A stretch of 64,000 bases of DNA, from assembly GCF_001570965.1 (NCBI RefSeq), contig NZ_BCSR01000003.1, positions 1 to 64,000 of the forward strand, in the 5' to 3' direction. Positions 29,482-37,544 of this stretch are shown piece by piece. The stretch's first letter is position 1. The number at the start of each line of letters is the position of its first letter. Below the pieces are notes generated by a model, which did not search any database, had not been told where the DNA came from, and saw only the letters and a program-made list of their open reading frames with translations. The stretch comes from Janibacter corallicola NBRC 107790 (GTDB lineage: Bacteria > Actinomycetota > Actinomycetes > Actinomycetales > Dermatophilaceae). The translations under genes and the position numbers were made by a program.

Positions 29482-30248
29482 GGTTCCGGCGCCCCCTTCG
29501 CGGTGTCGAAGAGCCGCAGCAGCTCCATGGGGAGGGGGAAGACGACGGTCGAGTTCTGCTCGGCGCCGAGCTCGAGCATCGAGGAGAGGGTGCGCAGGTG
29601 CATGGCGCCGGGGTGGGCCTCGATGGTCTTCGCGGCCTCGGCGAGGTTCTCGGCCGCCTCCTGCTCACCGATGGCGTGGATGACCTTGGCGCGGCGGTCG
29701 CGCTCGGACTCGGCCTGCCGGGCCATGGCGCGGCGCATGCTCTCCGGGAGCATGACGTCCTTGACCTCGACGATGGTGACCTTGATGCCCCACGGGTTGG
29801 TCACCTCGTCGATGATCTGCTGCAGGCGGCTGTTGATCTCCTCGCGCTTGGTCAGCAGGTCGTCCAGGCTCGTCTGCCCGATGATGCTGCGCAGCGTCGT
29901 CTGGGCCACCTGCTGGGTGCCGACCCGGTAGTCCTCGATGGCCAGCACGGCGCGGATCGGGTCGACGACGTTGTAGTACGTGACCGCGTTGACCTGGACC
30001 GTGACGTTGTCCTTGGTGATGAGGTCCTGCGGCGGGATGTCGTAGGTGTGGGTGCGCAGGTCGATCCGGTGGACCTTGTCCAGGACCGGGGCGACGAGGA
30101 TGACCCCCGGCCCCTTGGGTGCCTGGATGCGCCCGAGCCGGAAGATCACCGCGCGCTGGTACTCCGGGATGACCCGCACCGTCCGCGTGATCACCCAGAT
30201 CACGACCAGGGCCGCGATGACGAGCCCGATGAGTGCCGTGTCGATCAT
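29421..30248 (-). CDS. Slipin (SPFH/band 7 family) membrane protein
   Basis: 275-residue stomatin-like protein: one N-terminal membrane helix (about 4-22, ALIGLVIAALVVIWVI) followed by a band 7 domain beginning VRVIPEYQRAVIFRLGRIQ and the slipin motif DVMLPESMRRAMARQAE, then a helical oligomerisation region and a Pro/Ser-rich tail. Such proteins scaffold membrane microdomains together with an NfeD partner, which is the gene directly upstream (4-base overlap ATGA). The ATG at 30248 is chosen; the longer in-frame extension lies inside nfeD. The tail overlaps the convergent gene. Confidence 0.93.
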   Translation of the reverse strand: MIDTALIGLVIAALVVIWVITRTVRVIPEYQRAVIFRLGRIQAPKGPGVILVAPVLDKVHRIDLRTHTYDIPPQDLITKDNVTVQVNAVTYYNVVDPIRAVLAIEDYRVGTQQVAQTTLRSIIGQTSLDDLLTKREEINSRLQQIIDEVTNPWGIKVTIVEVKDVMLPESMRRAMARQAESERDRRAKVIHAIGEQEAAENLAEAAKTIEAHPGAMHLRTLSSMLELGAEQNSTVVFPLPMELLRLFDTAKGAPEPQNESPSSTLRTPEPPSEPS

Positions 30249-30661
30249 GACTCCTCCTTCTCTCGTGGTGATGCCACCGGCTCGACGAGCAGCTCGAGGC
30301 GCTCGACCGAGGTGATGCGCACCCGCTGGCCCACCCGCAGGGGAGTGGCCGATCGCGCCGACCACCAGCTGCCCTCGACGAAGACCTGCCCGCTCTCGCC
30401 GTCGGCGGAGCGGACGGTGGCGACCTGGCCGGGGAGGACGTCGACGCCGGTGCTGCGCGAGGGGGAGCGGGCGTAGCGGCGCCAGAACCACACGGTGAGC
30501 GCGAGGCCGATGACCAGCAGGACCAGGAGGGGCAGCACGAGCCCGACGAGGAGGCCCCAGCCGATCCCGAGCTCCTCGGCGAGCCACGCCAGCAGGTCAC
30601 CGGGGACGTCTCCCGGGTCCTCGAAGGGGCCGGGGCCACTGCGCCCCGGAGTGCCTGCCAT
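30245..30661 (-). CDS. NfeD-like protein
   Basis: 138-residue short NfeD: an N-terminal polar part, one or two membrane helices (about 33-60, GWGLLVGLVLPLLVLLVIGLA) and a C-terminal OB-fold domain (VDVLPGQVATVRSADGESGQVFVEGSWWSA). NfeD and SPFH proteins are encoded together across bacteria and act as a membrane complex. It lacks the N-terminal protease domain of long NfeD. A TAGTGT hexamer on the minus strand at 30700-30695, 33 bases upstream of the ATG, may be its -10 element. Confidence 0.88.
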   Translation of the reverse strand: MAGTPGRSGPGPFEDPGDVPGDLLAWLAEELGIGWGLLVGLVLPLLVLLVIGLALTVWFWRRYARSPSRSTGVDVLPGQVATVRSADGESGQVFVEGSWWSARSATPLRVGQRVRITSVERLELLVEPVASPREKEES

Positions 30662-30781
30662 GACTCGCTCCTCGTCGCGGCTGCCTGTGACACAACACTA
30701 GTGGGCCCGGGGGGCCCGAGGGTCGGCATCGGGGGTGCCCGGGCGCGCAGGCCGCCTCGCGACCGTGAGCCCCCCAGTGGG

Positions 30782-31477
30782 TCAGAAGAGGCGGTGCAGG
30801 CTCGTGTCGATGCCCTTGAGCTCCTCGTAGTCGAGGGTGACGCAGCGGATGCCGCGGTCCTCGGCGAGGGTGCGCGCCTGCGGCTTGATGACCTGGGCGG
30901 CGAAGACACCGGTGACCGGGCGCAGCGCGGGGTCGCGGTTCATCAGCTCGAGGTAGCGGGTCAGCTGCTCGACGCCGTCGATCTCGCCGCGGCGCTTGAT
31001 CTCCACGGCGATGCTGGCCCCCGTCTCGTCCCGGGCGAGGATGTCGACCGGGCCGATCGCGGTCATGTACTCGCGCCGCACGAGGGAGTAGCCCTCGCCG
31101 AGGGTCTCGATGTGCTCGGCGAGGAGCTTCTGCAGGTGGGCCTCGACACCGTCCTTGACGAGGCCGGGGTCGACGCCGAGCTCGTGGCTGGAGTCGTGGT
31201 GGACCTCGTGCAGGCGGACCCGCAGGTGGTCCTCGGTCTTGGCGTGCTGGACGTTCCAGACGGCGACGACGCCCTCGGCGGCCTCGGTCTCGTCCGGCTC
31301 GACCTCCGCCATCGCGCAGGGCGGTGCCATCCAGTTCAGCGGCTTGTAGGAGCCGCCGTCACTGTGCACGAGGACCGACCCGTCCGCCTTGACGATGAGC
31401 AGCCGGGTGGCCAGCGGGAGGTGGGCGTTCAGCCGCCCCTCGTAGTCAACGCTGCAGGTCGCAATCACCACACGCAC
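30782..31477 (-). CDS. nucS: Mismatch-specific endonuclease NucS
   Basis: 231-residue endonuclease of the NucS/EndoMS family, which performs non-canonical mismatch repair in actinobacteria lacking MutS/MutL. The N-terminal DNA-binding half ([35 protein letters not shown]) and the C-terminal RecB-like nuclease with catalytic residues in [21 protein letters not shown] are intact. GTG at 31477 gives the family N terminus; codons further upstream are not conserved. The C terminus ends in SLHRLF, in the position of the short motif that binds the sliding clamp in homologues. Confidence 0.94.
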   Translation of the reverse strand: MRVVIATCSVDYEGRLNAHLPLATRLLIVKADGSVLVHSDGGSYKPLNWMAPPCAMAEVEPDETEAAEGVVAVWNVQHAKTEDHLRVRLHEVHHDSSHELGVDPGLVKDGVEAHLQKLLAEHIETLGEGYSLVRREYMTAIGPVDILARDETGASIAVEIKRRGEIDGVEQLTRYLELMNRDPALRPVTGVFAAQVIKPQARTLAEDRGIRCVTLDYEELKGIDTSLHRLF

Positions 31478-31588
31478 GCAGCAGACCCTACGGCTCCGAC
31501 GGGCCGGCGGTGTCATGGGGATCACCTGTGGTCACTCTCACCCCCGCGGGGCCTACCGGGGGAGCGGCCCGACTGCCACAGTTCCCAC

Positions 31589-32797
31589 ATGTCTGAATCG
31601 CGCTCTCTCGCCGACGCTTTGGTCTTCCCGTACCTGAACCACGCCGCCTCGATGTTCGAGGAGAAGTACGCCTCCCGCGAGGACGTCGACAACGGCATGC
31701 GCTTCGGGTGCGGTCTGCCCAAGGGCCCGCTGACCGTCATCGACGAGCTCGGGCTCGAGACGGTGCGGGACGCCCTCGCGGCACGCCACGCCGAGGGCGG
31801 GGACCCGCGCCACGAGCCCAACGCGGTCCTCGAGCGCCTCATCGCCGAGGGGCGCACCGGCCGGGCCGCGGGCAAGGGCTTCTACACCTACGACGGTGAC
31901 GAGGTCGTCGCCGATGACCTGACCCCGGCCGGTGCCGGCGGTGGTGAGGTCCGGCAGATCGAGACCGTCGGTGTCGTCGGCTCCGGCACGATGGCGACCG
32001 GCATGATCGAGGTCTTCGCCACCAGCGGCTTCCCCGTGACCTACGTCGCCCGCAGCCAGGAGAAGATCGACGCCGTCGCGGCGAAGATCGCCAAGAACCT
32101 CACCCGCAAGGTCGACAAGGGCCGCATGGAGCAGGCCGACGCCGACGCGGCGCTGGCCCGCCTCAACGGCTCCCTCGAGCGCGAGTCCCTCGCCGACGCC
32201 GACATCGTCGTCGAGGCCATCGCCGAGGAGATCGGCATCAAGAACCAGCTGTTCGCCGACCTGGACCGCATCTGCAAGGACGGTGCCGTGCTCGCCACGA
32301 CGACCTCCTCGCTGTCCATCGCCGACCTCGCCGCGCAGACCTCGCGCCCGCAGGACGTCGTGGGGATGCACTTCTTCAATCCCGCCCCGGTGATGAAGCT
32401 CGTCGAGGTCATCGACCAGGAGCACACCGGTCAGGACGTCCTCGACACCGTGGTCGACCTGTGCGCGCGCACCCGCAAGGTGCCGGTCCGCTGCTCCGAC
32501 CGCGCCGGCTTCATCGTCAACGCACTGCTCTTCCCGTACCTCAACGACGCCGTCAAGGCCCACGAGGACGGCCGGGAGCTGGACGAGATCGACACCGCGA
32601 TCACCGAGGCCTACAGCTACCCGATGGGGCCCTTCGCGCTGCTGGACGTCGTCGGCACGGACGTCGCGCTCGCGATCCAGGAGGAGCTGCTCGGCGAGTT
32701 CGGGCACGAGAGCCTCACGCCTGCCGGGACGCTGCGCGAGCTCGTCGCCGCCGGCAAGCTGGGTCGCAAGACCAAGGAAGGCTTCCGCACCTACTGA
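31589..32797 (+). CDS. 3-hydroxyacyl-CoA dehydrogenase with C-N-C domain order
   Basis: 402-residue enzyme, likely (S)-3-hydroxybutyryl-CoA dehydrogenase. Residues about 1-105 form a copy of the HCDH C-terminal domain (LVFPYLNHA, PKGPLTVIDELG, GRAAGKGFYTY). These are followed by a Rossmann domain (VGVVGSGTMATGM, from about 128), the catalytic-His motif MHFFNPAPVMKLVEV, and a second C-terminal domain (LLFPYLNDA, PMGPFALLDVVG, GRKTKEGFRTY). This matches the last three quarters of a tandem N-C-N-C enzyme of actinobacteria with the first Rossmann domain missing. One complete unit remains, so activity is expected. The in-frame upstream sequence overlaps nucS and is not coding. Confidence 0.9.
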   Translation: MSESRSLADALVFPYLNHAASMFEEKYASREDVDNGMRFGCGLPKGPLTVIDELGLETVRDALAARHAEGGDPRHEPNAVLERLIAEGRTGRAAGKGFYTYDGDEVVADDLTPAGAGGGEVRQIETVGVVGSGTMATGMIEVFATSGFPVTYVARSQEKIDAVAAKIAKNLTRKVDKGRMEQADADAALARLNGSLERESLADADIVVEAIAEEIGIKNQLFADLDRICKDGAVLATTTSSLSIADLAAQTSRPQDVVGMHFFNPAPVMKLVEVIDQEHTGQDVLDTVVDLCARTRKVPVRCSDRAGFIVNALLFPYLNDAVKAHEDGRELDEIDTAITEAYSYPMGPFALLDVVGTDVALAIQEELLGEFGHESLTPAGTLRELVAAGKLGRKTKEGFRTY

Positions 32798-32829
32798 GCC
32801 GCCGGGACGCCCGGTGCGAGGATGAGGAC

Positions 32830-33117
32830 ATGCCCCGCTCCAACCGCCGCCGACGTGACGAGCACCGTCCGCTGCGCATGGGGGCGATGTCCTCGCAGAC
32901 CGTCCAGTCGTGGATGGGCCGCCGCTGGGTCGTGCGCAGCCTGAACGGCACGACCTCGACCCGTGGCTACACCTGCCCGGGGTGCACGCACGACATCGCC
33001 CCCGGGACGCCCCACGTCGTCGTCTGGCCCGACGACGGGATGGGCGGCGTCGACGACCGCCGCCACTGGCACAACGCCTGCTGGCGTGCCCGGGACCAGG
33101 GCCGCTACGGCCGCTGA
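32830..33117 (+). CDS. Small zinc-finger-like conserved actinobacterial protein
   Basis: 95-residue basic protein. The motif YTCPGCTHDIAPGTPHVVVWP followed by RRHWHNACWRARDQ offers Cys-Cys and His/His/Cys ligands for one zinc. Proteins of this pattern are conserved in actinobacteria and usually annotated as hypothetical or ATP/GTP-binding; no function is established to my knowledge. It begins 32 bases after the dehydrogenase gene and ends before a shared terminator with the convergent ccr gene. Confidence 0.8.
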   Translation: MPRSNRRRRDEHRPLRMGAMSSQTVQSWMGRRWVVRSLNGTTSTRGYTCPGCTHDIAPGTPHVVVWPDDGMGGVDDRRHWHNACWRARDQGRYGR

Positions 33118-33161
33118 CCCCCTTGGTCACCCGGGAGAATCATGTGGGGGGGGGCTGGCGT

Positions 33162-33205
33162 GACGAAGGGGGCCATCCCGGATGTCCGGGATGGCCCCCT
33201 TCGTC
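33162..33205. terminator. Bidirectional terminator made of inverted CGAAGGGGG motifs
   Basis: A perfect 21 bp stem (33162-33182 with 33185-33205) around a 2-base centre, each arm containing one nonamer. It lies between two convergent genes, 15 bases from the ccr stop, so it can end both transcripts. Confidence 0.85.
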
Positions 33206-33220
33206 GTGGGGAAGCGCGGC

Positions 33221-34567
33221 TCAGGCGTCCTTGAAGCGGTTGATCTGCGTCTCGAACTTCGCGCGCTTGTCCGGGTTGGTGACGCCCAGGCCCTCCTGCG
33301 GGGCGAGGGCGAGCACGCCGACCTTGCCCTGGTGCTTGTTGTGGTGCACGTCCAGGGTCGCCTGGCCGACGTCGTCCAGGGAGTAGGTGCGGCTGAGCGT
33401 CGGGTGGATCAGGCCACGGTTGATCAGCGCATTCGCCTCCCAGGACTCGCGGTAGTTCGCGAAGTGGCTGGAGATGATGCGCTTGAGGTTCATCCAGAGG
33501 TAGCGGTTGTCGTACTCGTGCATGTAGCCCGAGGTCGAGGCGCAGGTGACGATCTTGCCGCCCTTGCGGGTGACGTAGACCGAGGCGCCGAAGGTCTCGC
33601 GGCCCGGGTGCTCGAAGACGATGTCCACGTCGTGGCCGCCGGTGAGCTCACGGATCTTCTTGCCGAGGCGCTTCCACTCCTTGGGGTCCTGCTCGGTGCC
33701 GTCCTCGTTCCAGAACCTGTACCCCTCGGCCCTGCGGTCGATGATCAGCTCGGCGCCCATGGCGCGGCAGATCTCGGCCTTCTCGGGGGAGGAGACGACG
33801 CAGATCGGCTCGGCGCCCGCGGCGAGGGCCATCTGGACGGCGTAGGAGCCGAGCCCGCCGGAGGCGCCCCAGATGAGGACGCGGTCGCCGAGCTTGAGGC
33901 TGGCGCCGTTCTTGGAGATCAGCTGGCGGTAGGCGGTGGAGTTGACGAGCCCGGGGGAGGCGGACTCCTCCCAGGTCAGGTGGTCCGGCTTGGGCATCAG
34001 CTGGTTGGCCTTGACGATGGCCAGCTCGGCGAGGCCGCCGAAGTTGGTCTCGAAGCCCCAGATGCGCTGCTGCGGGTCCATCATCGTGTCGTCGTGGCCG
34101 TCGGCGTCCTCGAGCTCGACGGACAGGCAGTGGGCGACGACCTCCTGCCCGGGCTTCCACTTCGAGACGTGCCCGCCGGTGCGCAGCACCACGCCGGAGA
34201 GGTCGGAGCCCATGACGTGGTAGGGCAGGTCGTGGCGCTTGGAGTACTTGTTCAGTCGGCCGTAGCGCTCGAGGAAGCCGAAGGTGGGGGCGGGCTCGAA
34301 GATCGAGGTCCACACCGTGTTGAAGTTGATGGCGCTCGCCATCACCGCGACGAGGGCCTCGTCCGGGGCGAGCTCGGGGATCGGCACGTCGTCGATGTGG
34401 ATGGACTTGCGGGGGTCCTTGTCCCTGCTCGCCATCCCCTGGAACATCTCGATCTCGTCCTTGTGGATCGTGGCGCCGCGGTAGGTCTCGGGGACCGGCA
34501 GGTTGGCGTAGGTCTCCTCTGCGCGGTCTCCGGAGAGGATCGCGTCGCGGATCTGGTCCATGGTCAT
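33221..34567 (-). CDS. ccr: Crotonyl-CoA carboxylase/reductase
   Basis: 448-residue MDR-family enzyme that reductively carboxylates crotonyl-CoA to (2S)-ethylmalonyl-CoA with NADPH and CO2, the key step of the ethylmalonyl-CoA pathway. The residues reported to hold CO2 in Kitasatospora Ccr are conserved: Asn81 (ASAINFNTVW), the Phe-Glu pair at 172-173 (IWGFETNFGG) and the His in RIISSHFANY. The NADPH motif IWGASGGLGSYAVQ is present. These separate it from plain crotonyl-CoA reductases. It is the mirror neighbour of the dehydrogenase gene and lies upstream of mce on the same strand order. Confidence 0.95.
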   Translation of the reverse strand: MTMDQIRDAILSGDRAEETYANLPVPETYRGATIHKDEIEMFQGMASRDKDPRKSIHIDDVPIPELAPDEALVAVMASAINFNTVWTSIFEPAPTFGFLERYGRLNKYSKRHDLPYHVMGSDLSGVVLRTGGHVSKWKPGQEVVAHCLSVELEDADGHDDTMMDPQQRIWGFETNFGGLAELAIVKANQLMPKPDHLTWEESASPGLVNSTAYRQLISKNGASLKLGDRVLIWGASGGLGSYAVQMALAAGAEPICVVSSPEKAEICRAMGAELIIDRRAEGYRFWNEDGTEQDPKEWKRLGKKIRELTGGHDVDIVFEHPGRETFGASVYVTRKGGKIVTCASTSGYMHEYDNRYLWMNLKRIISSHFANYRESWEANALINRGLIHPTLSRTYSLDDVGQATLDVHHNKHQGKVGVLALAPQEGLGVTNPDKRAKFETQINRFKDA

Positions 34568-34682
34568 GCAGCTGACTCCTTGGCCTCGTCGGCAGGTCGT
34601 TGGGGATGCTGCCCCGACCGGGGGCGCTTGCGGTGCAACCTAATCGGCGCGCGGTCTCGACAGGTCGCGGTCATGACCGACC

Positions 34683-35105
34683 TCACACGGCGGCCGGCTC
34701 CACGAGCTCGACGAGCACGCCGCGGGCGTCCTTGGGGTGGATGAAGTTGACCCGGGAGTCGCTCGTGCCCCGCTTGGGGGTGTCGTAGAGCAGCCGGAGG
34801 CCGCGCTCCCGGAGCGTGGCGCACACGGCGTCGATGTCCTCGACCCGGTAGGCCAGCTGCTGGATGCCCTGCCCGTTGCGGTCGAGGAACCTCGCGATGG
34901 TCGACTCCGGGCTCAGCGGCGCGAGCAGCTGGATGCAGGTGTCGGAGTCGCCGACCCGCAGCATCGCCTCCCGCACGCCCTGCTCCTCGTTGACCTCCTC
35001 GTGGGCCAGCTCCATGCCGTAGGCCTCGCCGTAGAAGGCGATCGCGTCGTCCAGGTCGGGGACGGCCACGCCCACGTGGTCGATGGTGGTGAAGAGTGCA
35101 GTCAT
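34683..35105 (-). CDS. mce: Methylmalonyl-CoA/ethylmalonyl-CoA epimerase
   Basis: 140-residue vicinal-oxygen-chelate fold protein. It has paired beta-alpha-beta modules with metal ligands near His10 (IDHVGVAVPD), the QLAYRVED segment and the Glu of VELVEP near the C terminus. It interconverts the epimers of ethylmalonyl-CoA and methylmalonyl-CoA, linking Ccr product to the mutase. It lies 115 bases upstream of ccr on the same strand; the gap contains no gene. Confidence 0.94.
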   Translation of the reverse strand: MTALFTTIDHVGVAVPDLDDAIAFYGEAYGMELAHEEVNEEQGVREAMLRVGDSDTCIQLLAPLSPESTIARFLDRNGQGIQQLAYRVEDIDAVCATLRERGLRLLYDTPKRGTSDSRVNFIHPKDARGVLVELVEPAAV

Positions 35106-35292
35106 GCCCGCAGCCTATGGAGGGGGCCGCTCGGACGGGAGGGGTCCGACCTGTGAGGCCGACCACCGTGCCCGTGTGTCCGGGCCCACCGTGGCAGCCC
35201 CTGCCCAGCGCCTCCCGCCCTCGCTAGGCTGAGTGCACGAGCTGTGGCGCCCGGGGGTGCCACACGACCCACAATCGTTGGAGGCATCCCAC

Positions 35293-36492
35293 ATGTCCGA
35301 GCGTCCCGTGTCCGTCATCGTCGCCGGGGCCCGCACCCCGATGGGTCGCATGAGCGGCTCCCTCAAGGGTTTCTCGGGGTCCGACCTCGGTGGCTTCGCC
35401 ATCAAGGGCGCACTGGAGAAGTCAGGCGTCACGGGTGAGCAGGTCGACTACGTGATCATGGGCCAGGTCCTCACCGCCGGTGAGGGGCAGATCCCGGCCC
35501 GGCAGGCCGCGATCAAGGCCGGCATCCCCAAGGACGTGCCCGCACTGACCGTGAACAAGGTCTGCCTCTCCGGGCTGGACGCCATCGCCCTGGCCGACCA
35601 GCTCGTCCGTGCCGGCGAGTTCGACGTGGTGGTCGCCGGTGGGCAGGAGTCGATGACCAACGCCCCGCACCTGCTGCCCAAGAGCCGCGACGGCATCAAG
35701 TACGGCGATGCCAAGCTCAAGGACTCGATGGCCTACGACGGCCTGCACGACGTCATCACCGACCAGGCGATGGGCGCGCTCACCGAGGCCAAGAACGCCG
35801 ACACCTCCGAGTTCTCCCGCGAGGAGCAGGACGCCTTCGCCGCGGCGAGCCACCAGAAGGCCGCCAAGGCCTGGGCCGAGGGCCGCTTCGCCGACGAGGT
35901 CGTCCCGGTGCAGGTCCCGCAGCGCAAGGGAGACCCGGTGGTCTTCGACACCGACGAGGGCGTGCGCGGAGACACCACGGCCGAGTCCCTGGGCAGGCTG
36001 CGCCCCGCCTTCGCCAAGGACGGCACGATCACCGCCGGCTCCGCCTCGCAGATCTCCGACGGCGCCGCCGCGGTGGTCGTGATGAGCAAGGAGAAGGCCC
36101 AGGAGCTGGGCCTGACCTGGCTCGCCGAGATCGGGGCCCACGGCGTCGTCGCCGGCCCGGACTCCACGCTGCAGGCCCAGCCGGCCAATGCGATCGAGGC
36201 GGCCGTGAAGAAGGAGGGCGTCGCCGTCGGTGACCTCGACCTCGTCGAGATCAACGAGGCCTTCGCCGCCGTCGGGCTCTCCTCGACCAAGCAGCTGGGC
36301 CTCGACCCGGAGAAGGTCAACCCCAACGGTGGCGCGATCGCCATGGGGCACCCCCTCGGCATGTCCGGCGCCCGGATCGCCCTCTCCCTCGCGCTGGAGC
36401 TGAAGCGCCGCGGTGGCGGCCTCGGTGCCGCCTCGCTGTGCGGCGGCGGCGGTCAGGGCGACGCCCTGCTCGTGCGCGTGCCGAGCGCCTGA
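35293..36492 (+). CDS. Acetyl-CoA C-acetyltransferase
   Basis: 399-residue biosynthetic thiolase. The acyl-accepting Cys91 is in [11 protein letters not shown], the His base in [17 protein letters not shown] (about 352) and the second Cys in [11 protein letters not shown] (about 382). It condenses two acetyl-CoA to acetoacetyl-CoA, the entry step of the ethylmalonyl-CoA pathway. The ATG at 35293 follows GTTGGAGGCATC. A TAGGCT -10-like hexamer at 35226 lies in the 187-base gap shared with the divergent mce. meaB starts 2 bases after its stop. Confidence 0.95.
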   Translation: MSERPVSVIVAGARTPMGRMSGSLKGFSGSDLGGFAIKGALEKSGVTGEQVDYVIMGQVLTAGEGQIPARQAAIKAGIPKDVPALTVNKVCLSGLDAIALADQLVRAGEFDVVVAGGQESMTNAPHLLPKSRDGIKYGDAKLKDSMAYDGLHDVITDQAMGALTEAKNADTSEFSREEQDAFAAASHQKAAKAWAEGRFADEVVPVQVPQRKGDPVVFDTDEGVRGDTTAESLGRLRPAFAKDGTITAGSASQISDGAAAVVVMSKEKAQELGLTWLAEIGAHGVVAGPDSTLQAQPANAIEAAVKKEGVAVGDLDLVEINEAFAAVGLSSTKQLGLDPEKVNPNGGAIAMGHPLGMSGARIALSLALELKRRGGGLGAASLCGGGGQGDALLVRVPSA

Positions 36493-36494
36493 GG

Positions 36495-37466
36495 TTGATC
36501 CGCCACGTCGACGTCCCCGTCCTGGTCGAGCAGACCAGGGCGGGGATGCCGCGTGCCATCGGCCGGGCGGTCTCCCTCGTCGACGACCAGCACCCCGCGC
36601 TGCGGGAGATCATGGCCGCGCTCGCGGCCCACACCGGCGGCGCCCACGTCATCGGGATCACCGGGGCGCCCGGGGTCGGCAAGTCCACGACGACCAACTC
36701 GATCGTGGCGGCCCTGCGCCGGCGCGAGAAGCGGGTCGCCGTGCTGGCCGTCGACCCCTCGTCCCCCTTCTCCGGCGGTGCCCTCCTGGGAGACCGGATC
36801 CGGATGGAGGAGGCCGCCGGCGACCCGGGGGTCTACGTCCGCTCGCTCGCCACCCGAGGTCACCTGGGCGGGCTGTCGGTCTCCGCGCCGCAGGCCATCA
36901 GGGTCCTCGACGCGGCCGGGTTCGACGTCGTCATCGTCGAGACCGTCGGGGTCGGTCAGTCCGAGGTGGACATCGTGCGCCTCGCCGACACCACGCTCGT
37001 GCTGCTCGCCCCCGGGATGGGCGACGGCATCCAGGCGGCGAAGGCCGGGATCCTCGAGATCGGCGACGTCTTCGTCGTCAACAAGGCCGATCGCGCCGGT
37101 GCCGATGCGACGGTGCGCGACCTGCGGCACATGATCCAGATGGGGGAGGGGACCGCCCCCGGCGGTTGGCGGCGCCCCGTGGTGCGCGCGAGCGCCCTCG
37201 AGGGCACCGGGGTGGAGGAGACCGCCGATGCGGTCACCGGCCACCTCGAGTGGCTGGCGCGCACCGGCACCCTGCGCCGGCGGCGCACGAAGCGGGCCGG
37301 TGACGAGGTCTCCGGGCTCGCCCTGGCCCAGCTGCGCGCCCGCATCGGTGACCTGGACGCCGCGGGCAGCCTCCCCGCGCTGGCCGCGCGCGTCGTCGAC
37401 GGCGCGCTCGACCCCTACGCCGCCGCCGACGAGCTGCTCGCCTCGATCGGGGCCGGCACCGGGTAG
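36495..37466 (+). CDS. meaB: MeaB/ArgK-family G3E GTPase (mutase chaperone)
   Basis: 323-residue P-loop GTPase that gates loading of adenosylcobalamin into acyl-CoA mutases and protects them. Walker A GAPGVGKST (about residues 57-65), the VDPSSPFSGGALLGDRIRM segment, ETVGVGQSEVD and the base motif NKAD are intact, and a C-terminal dimerisation arm follows. The TTG at 36495, directly after the thiolase stop, is the only start that keeps the conserved N-terminal helix. The partner here is most likely the ethylmalonyl-CoA mutase 8 kb upstream. Confidence 0.93.
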   Translation: MIRHVDVPVLVEQTRAGMPRAIGRAVSLVDDQHPALREIMAALAAHTGGAHVIGITGAPGVGKSTTTNSIVAALRRREKRVAVLAVDPSSPFSGGALLGDRIRMEEAAGDPGVYVRSLATRGHLGGLSVSAPQAIRVLDAAGFDVVIVETVGVGQSEVDIVRLADTTLVLLAPGMGDGIQAAKAGILEIGDVFVVNKADRAGADATVRDLRHMIQMGEGTAPGGWRRPVVRASALEGTGVEETADAVTGHLEWLARTGTLRRRRTKRAGDEVSGLALAQLRARIGDLDAAGSLPALAARVVDGALDPYAAADELLASIGAGTG

Positions 37467-37544
37467 CGGCGACGGGTCACCACCGGCACCTCCGTGGGTC
37501 GGACGCGTCCCGTGGGGTGGTCAGCGCTTACGCTGTTCCCTGAG

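Noticed and set aside
30701-31588. In-frame N-terminal extension of the hydroxyacyl-CoA dehydrogenase that could hold the missing NAD domain
   Set aside because: The translated extension has no Rossmann motif and is antisense to nucS.
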